In this document: positions 61,046-64,000 of the stretch, in pieces
Numbering within the stretch: the stretch's first letter is position 1
Layout of the letters: each line of letters opens with the position of its first letter
Source: an uncultured Propionimicrobium sp.
GTDB lineage: Bacteria; Actinomycetota; Actinomycetes; Propionibacteriales; Propionibacteriaceae
Direction: 5' to 3'
Assembly (NCBI GenBank): GCA_946221385.1
Contig: CAMIGX010000001.1
Span: forward strand, 1 to 64,000
DNA length: 64,000 bases
Notes under the pieces: model-generated
Told to the model about the DNA's origin: nothing
Databases searched by the model: none
The model's input: only the letters and a program-made list of their open reading frames with translations
Made by a program: the position numbers and the translations under genes

Positions 61046-63516
61046 TTCTCCTTGCCAGCTGCGTTTTCGGCGATGATCTGGGTGAATGCGTCGAATAAGA
61101 CTTGATGCTGCCCGGTGTCGCGGACTGCCAGCCGCAACCAGCTCGGCCCAAGACCAGGGAAGCTTTCGCCACGGCGGACGGCCACACCGAGCTCCGCGAA
61201 ACGTCCGACCAGCGAATGGCTGGCGATCACTGAAGCGTCGACTAAGACAAACGGCGCCTGCGAATCGACCACCGTCAGGCCAAGCCCGCGCAGACCGCTG
61301 ATGACTTCTTGCCGACGAGACGGCAGGCTGACCCGGATTGCCGCCGCGTGGCGTTCCGCATCGTCGCTGACGCTGGCCTGCAGCGCTTGCAAGGCTGGGG
61401 CACTGACAGCCCAGGGCGATTGTTGCTCGGCGAGTTTGGCGATCAGGGCTTCCTCACCGATGACGTAGCCAGTCCGCAGGCCAGCACAGCCGAAGGTCTT
61501 GGTGATCGATCGAATGATGATCAGCCCTGTTAGATCAGACTCGTTGAGCATCGATTCAGCGCCGTCGGTGGCATCCATGAAGGCCTCGTCGACGATCAAG
61601 ATGCGACCTGGCTTGCGCAGCTTGGCCAGCTCAGCGCGGGGATGCAGTCGGCCGGTCGGATTGGTCGGATTGCCGATGATGATCAGATCTGCAGCTGCCG
61701 GGATAGCTGCCGCATTGAGGGTGAATCCGCTAGTCGGACCGAGAATGTGCCGCGTCACCTGACGCCCAGCCGCCAGCATCGCGGCCTCGGGTTCAGTGAA
61801 TTGCGGATGCACGATCAGCGGCTGTTCAGCAGGCAGCGAACGGGCGATGAGCGTGAAAGCTTCAGCTGCCCCGGCCGTCAACAGCAACTGCTGGGGACGG
61901 ACACCAAAATGTTCAGCTAGCTGCTGCTGTACCTCGCTAGAGTCCGGATATTTAGCCCACTGCGCTGCCCCTTCGACGACCCGCTCGACGAGCCAATCCG
62001 GCGGCTGCGAGACGGCGACGTTGACCGAGAAATCGAGCAAGCCCGGCGCCATGTCTTTGTCACCGTGATGTTTCAGGTCCGGCTCGACGGCCAGCTGCGG
62101 GTCGGGCGGTTCGCTGCGAGCCCAGCTGCGTCGGTTGGCCTGCCAGTCGGCGGCTGCCTGCGCGAAGCGCTGCGCCGCGTCGGGGAAACCAGCCCAGTGC
62201 AGATGCAGATAACTGGCGTGCACATTTGCCGTCGCGACACCCTCTGGCCGGGACTGCTGACCATCATCAATGAGCCAAGCGGGGACGGTCGGGTCATGGC
62301 CCGCGTCGTCGGCTGCCAAATAATCAGTGCGGTGGAATTCGTGACCGCGCACTGACTGGCCGGCGTCGGCCAATAGCGTCGCAGCGGCCCCCTGCGCGCT
62401 TCGATAGCCCATCTTCAACCGGCCGCCCATCTGAGCGGTGCCAGGCAACACGCCACTCATTGGATGGCCGTCCAAAGAAGTGGCTAGCAAGAGCAGGCCG
62501 GCGCATTCGCCGACGATCGGGACGCCAGCAGCTGCTGCAGCACGAATATCGGCCAATAGCTCCTGATTGGCGCTGATTTCCTTAGCATGCAATTCCGGGA
62601 AGCCGCCGCCGACGAAAATAGCAGCAGTGCCCGCGGGCAGCTGCTGGTCGAGCAGCGGATCGAAAATTTCGACGCGGCAGCCGGCAGCGGTCAACAATTC
62701 GCTGTGCTCGGGATAGCTAAAGGTGAACGCCCGGCCACCAGCGACCGCCACCACTGGCTCGCCGTCGACCCGGCGCATGACCTCTGCTGGCCGCCAAGGC
62801 TGCGCATCCAGTTCGGGGGCGGCTGCAGCGATTTCGAGCACGGCGTCCAGATCGACATGCTCAGCGATCAGCTGACCCAGCGCTGCGACTTTCGCCGTCG
62901 ATTGCTGCCATTCACTTGCGGGGATCAAACCCAGATGCCGCGACGGCAAGCCGACGTCGTCATTGCGCGGGATCTGTCCGACGACCCGCAGACCAACCTC
63001 GGCCATCGCACTGGCGACTTCGGTGCCATGTCGAGCCGAGCCGACCCGGTTCAAGATGACGCCAGCGACTTGCACACTCGGATCGAAGCCAGTCAGCCCA
63101 GCGGCGACCGCCGCATGCGTGCGAGAGGCATGCGAGCAGTCGATGACCAAGATCACCGGCGTCCCCGTCAACGTTGCAATCTGGGCGCTCGAGCCCTCCC
63201 CCGCGGTGCCGAGGCGGCCGTCAAATAGCCCCATGACGCCCTCGATGACGGCGACGTCAGCGGGCCCCGGAACGCTCGCGCCGTGCGCCAGCAGTGGGCC
63301 GATCAGTTCACTGCCGCACATGAAGGCGTCCAGATTGCGTCCTAGCCGGCCGGTGGCGAGCGCATGATAGGTCGGGTCAATGTAGTCCGGGCCGACTTTG
63401 AAGCCGGCGACGGCTGATCCGCGCGCCCCTAATGCGGCCATCAGACCGGTCGCGACAGTCGTCTTGCCACCCCCAGAAGCTGGCGCAGCGATCAAGATTC
63501 TCGGCAAACTCACCAT
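61042..63516 (-). CDS. cobB: CobB-CobC fusion: cobyrinate a,c-diamide synthase plus threonine-phosphate decarboxylase-like domain
   Basis: 824 residues. Residues 1-195 are the ATP-dependent part (IAAPASGGGKTT, KVGPDYIDPTYH). About 260-470 is the glutamine amidotransferase part, with Cys338 in VGECAGLLLLA and a late His in GHEFHRTDY. After a short link, residues 489-824 form a PLP-dependent aminotransferase of the CobC/CobD type (TAGAAEAFTLI, IGNPTNPTG, IVDEAFMDA, PLP Lys673 in SITKTFG). The first part amidates cobyrinate; the second would supply aminopropanol phosphate. Its start overlaps the cobO stop by 7 bases. Confidence 0.93.
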   Translation of the reverse strand: MVSLPRILIAAPASGGGKTTVATGLMAALGARGSAVAGFKVGPDYIDPTYHALATGRLGRNLDAFMCGSELIGPLLAHGASVPGPADVAVIEGVMGLFDGRLGTAGEGSSAQIATLTGTPVILVIDCSHASRTHAAVAAGLTGFDPSVQVAGVILNRVGSARHGTEVASAMAEVGLRVVGQIPRNDDVGLPSRHLGLIPASEWQQSTAKVAALGQLIAEHVDLDAVLEIAAAAPELDAQPWRPAEVMRRVDGEPVVAVAGGRAFTFSYPEHSELLTAAGCRVEIFDPLLDQQLPAGTAAIFVGGGFPELHAKEISANQELLADIRAAAAAGVPIVGECAGLLLLATSLDGHPMSGVLPGTAQMGGRLKMGYRSAQGAAATLLADAGQSVRGHEFHRTDYLAADDAGHDPTVPAWLIDDGQQSRPEGVATANVHASYLHLHWAGFPDAAQRFAQAAADWQANRRSWARSEPPDPQLAVEPDLKHHGDKDMAPGLLDFSVNVAVSQPPDWLVERVVEGAAQWAKYPDSSEVQQQLAEHFGVRPQQLLLTAGAAEAFTLIARSLPAEQPLIVHPQFTEPEAAMLAAGRQVTRHILGPTSGFTLNAAAIPAAADLIIIGNPTNPTGRLHPRAELAKLRKPGRILIVDEAFMDATDGAESMLNESDLTGLIIIRSITKTFGCAGLRTGYVIGEEALIAKLAEQQSPWAVSAPALQALQASVSDDAERHAAAIRVSLPSRRQEVISGLRGLGLTVVDSQAPFVLVDASVIASHSLVGRFAELGVAVRRGESFPGLGPSWLRLAVRDTGQHQVLFDAFTQIIAENAAGKEK

Positions 63517-64000
63517 TCGATGCCCGCCTGTCCGCGCTGACCGCTATCAAAGGGATGTTTGATCTTGGTCATTTCAGTGACCAGATCTGCTGCGTCAATC
63601 AGCGCCTGCGGCGCGCCGCGTCCGGTGACGACGATGTGCTGGCCTGGGCGGCGCCGATCGAAGACGTCAACTGCCTCGTCGACGGCGAGCCAACCTCGGG
63701 CTAACACATGATTGAACTCGTCGAGGACGAACATGCCCGGCTCACCGCTGGCCAGTAATTCTGCGACCCGCGCAAAACCGTCTCGGGCCTGCTGGTCGGC
63801 TTCGACGTCCCGGGTGGCGCGCAGCCAGGTCCAACCAGCGCCCATGATCTCCCAGCTGACTGGGCCGCCGACGCCGGTGCTGCGATGGGCTTCGTCCAAG
63901 GCTGCGAAAGCGGCCTGCTCGCCGGTGCGCCATTTGCCGGATTTTATGAACTGGAAGACGTGCACGGGCCAACCTTGCTGCCATGCGCGCAAGGCCATCC
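63510..64000 (-). CDS. cobO: Corrinoid adenosyltransferase (partial, start outside window)
   Basis: The last ~163 residues of CobO: ALRAWQQGWPVHVFQFIKSGKWRTGE, then WTWLRATRDVEADQQARDGF, FVLDEFNHVLARGWL (Walker B) and VVTGRGAPQALIDAADLVTEMTKIKHPF. The P-loop lies beyond 64000. Adds the adenosyl ligand to cob(I)yrinate diamide. Confidence 0.93.
   Translation of the reverse strand, partial: MALRAWQQGWPVHVFQFIKSGKWRTGEQAAFAALDEAHRSTGVGGPVSWEIMGAGWTWLRATRDVEADQQARDGFARVAELLASGEPGMFVLDEFNHVLARGWLAVDEAVDVFDRRRPGQHIVVTGRGAPQALIDAADLVTEMTKIKHPFDSGQRGQAGIEW

Overview
The window comes from a high-G+C actinobacterium, most likely in or near the order Propionibacteriales. I cannot name a genus. The evidence is a WhiB regulator, the actinobacterial gene orders pncB/clpS/DUF2017/murI//rph/rdgB and Trm112/DUF3499/whiB/manC/LCP, many ATGA and TGATG start-stop overlaps, and a B12 cluster. 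I see no tRNA, rRNA, CRISPR array, intact insertion sequence or phage gene. No gene-free stretch is longer than 300 bases.

Layout. (1) 1-8180: a leftward run rph-rdgB-thyA-three secreted/lipoprotein genes-folA-dinB-class C sortase-short surface protein. The three secreted genes split the usual thyA-folA pair, and two of them are tandem copies that share a 39-bp leader. (2) 8262-11190: a DUF4177-like gene and a second copy broken by a stop codon, a glycogen-debranching enzyme, and a deletion scar. In the scar, the helix-turn-helix start of a LacI regulator, with its operators, is joined to the tail of a maltose-type permease. (3) 11274-20073: murI, DUF2017, clpS, then pncB-pncA (NAD salvage), malQ, an RDD protein and a Ser/Thr kinase. 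(4) 20110-39642: an MFS transporter, the mannose-activation/WhiB neighbourhood (SIS protein, Trm112-like, a HAD-type phosphomannomutase of the eukaryotic kind, two DUF202 proteins, DUF3499, a zincin-like protein, DUF5719, a large GT2 membrane protein, whiB, manC), an LCP protein, an ABC exporter, birA and maf. (5) 39680-50625: corA, then five rightward paralogous genes for one-pass membrane proteins with an outer PQQ-like beta-propeller, then ilvA. (6) 50641-55414: metG, an RNase HI-ProC fusion, cdd and a BMP-type nucleoside-binding lipoprotein. (7) 55508-64000: a YigZ protein and a B12 cluster (cobF, cobS, cobU, cobT, cobK, cobA, a CobB-CobC fusion, partial cobO).

The most unusual part is region 5. 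In the middle of the five-gene array (45477-45969) lies a fossil made of the C-terminal third of ilvA joined to the first ~42 codons of corA. These are the two genes that flank the array. That is the expected junction of a tandem duplication running from inside corA to inside ilvA, and it explains how this membrane beta-propeller family was amplified. The first array member has since taken a frameshift, and the fourth carries a tandem 27-bp repeat in its linker. The second most unusual gene is the RNase HI-ProC fusion, whose linker holds a QFDLF sequence that looks like a sliding-clamp binding motif.
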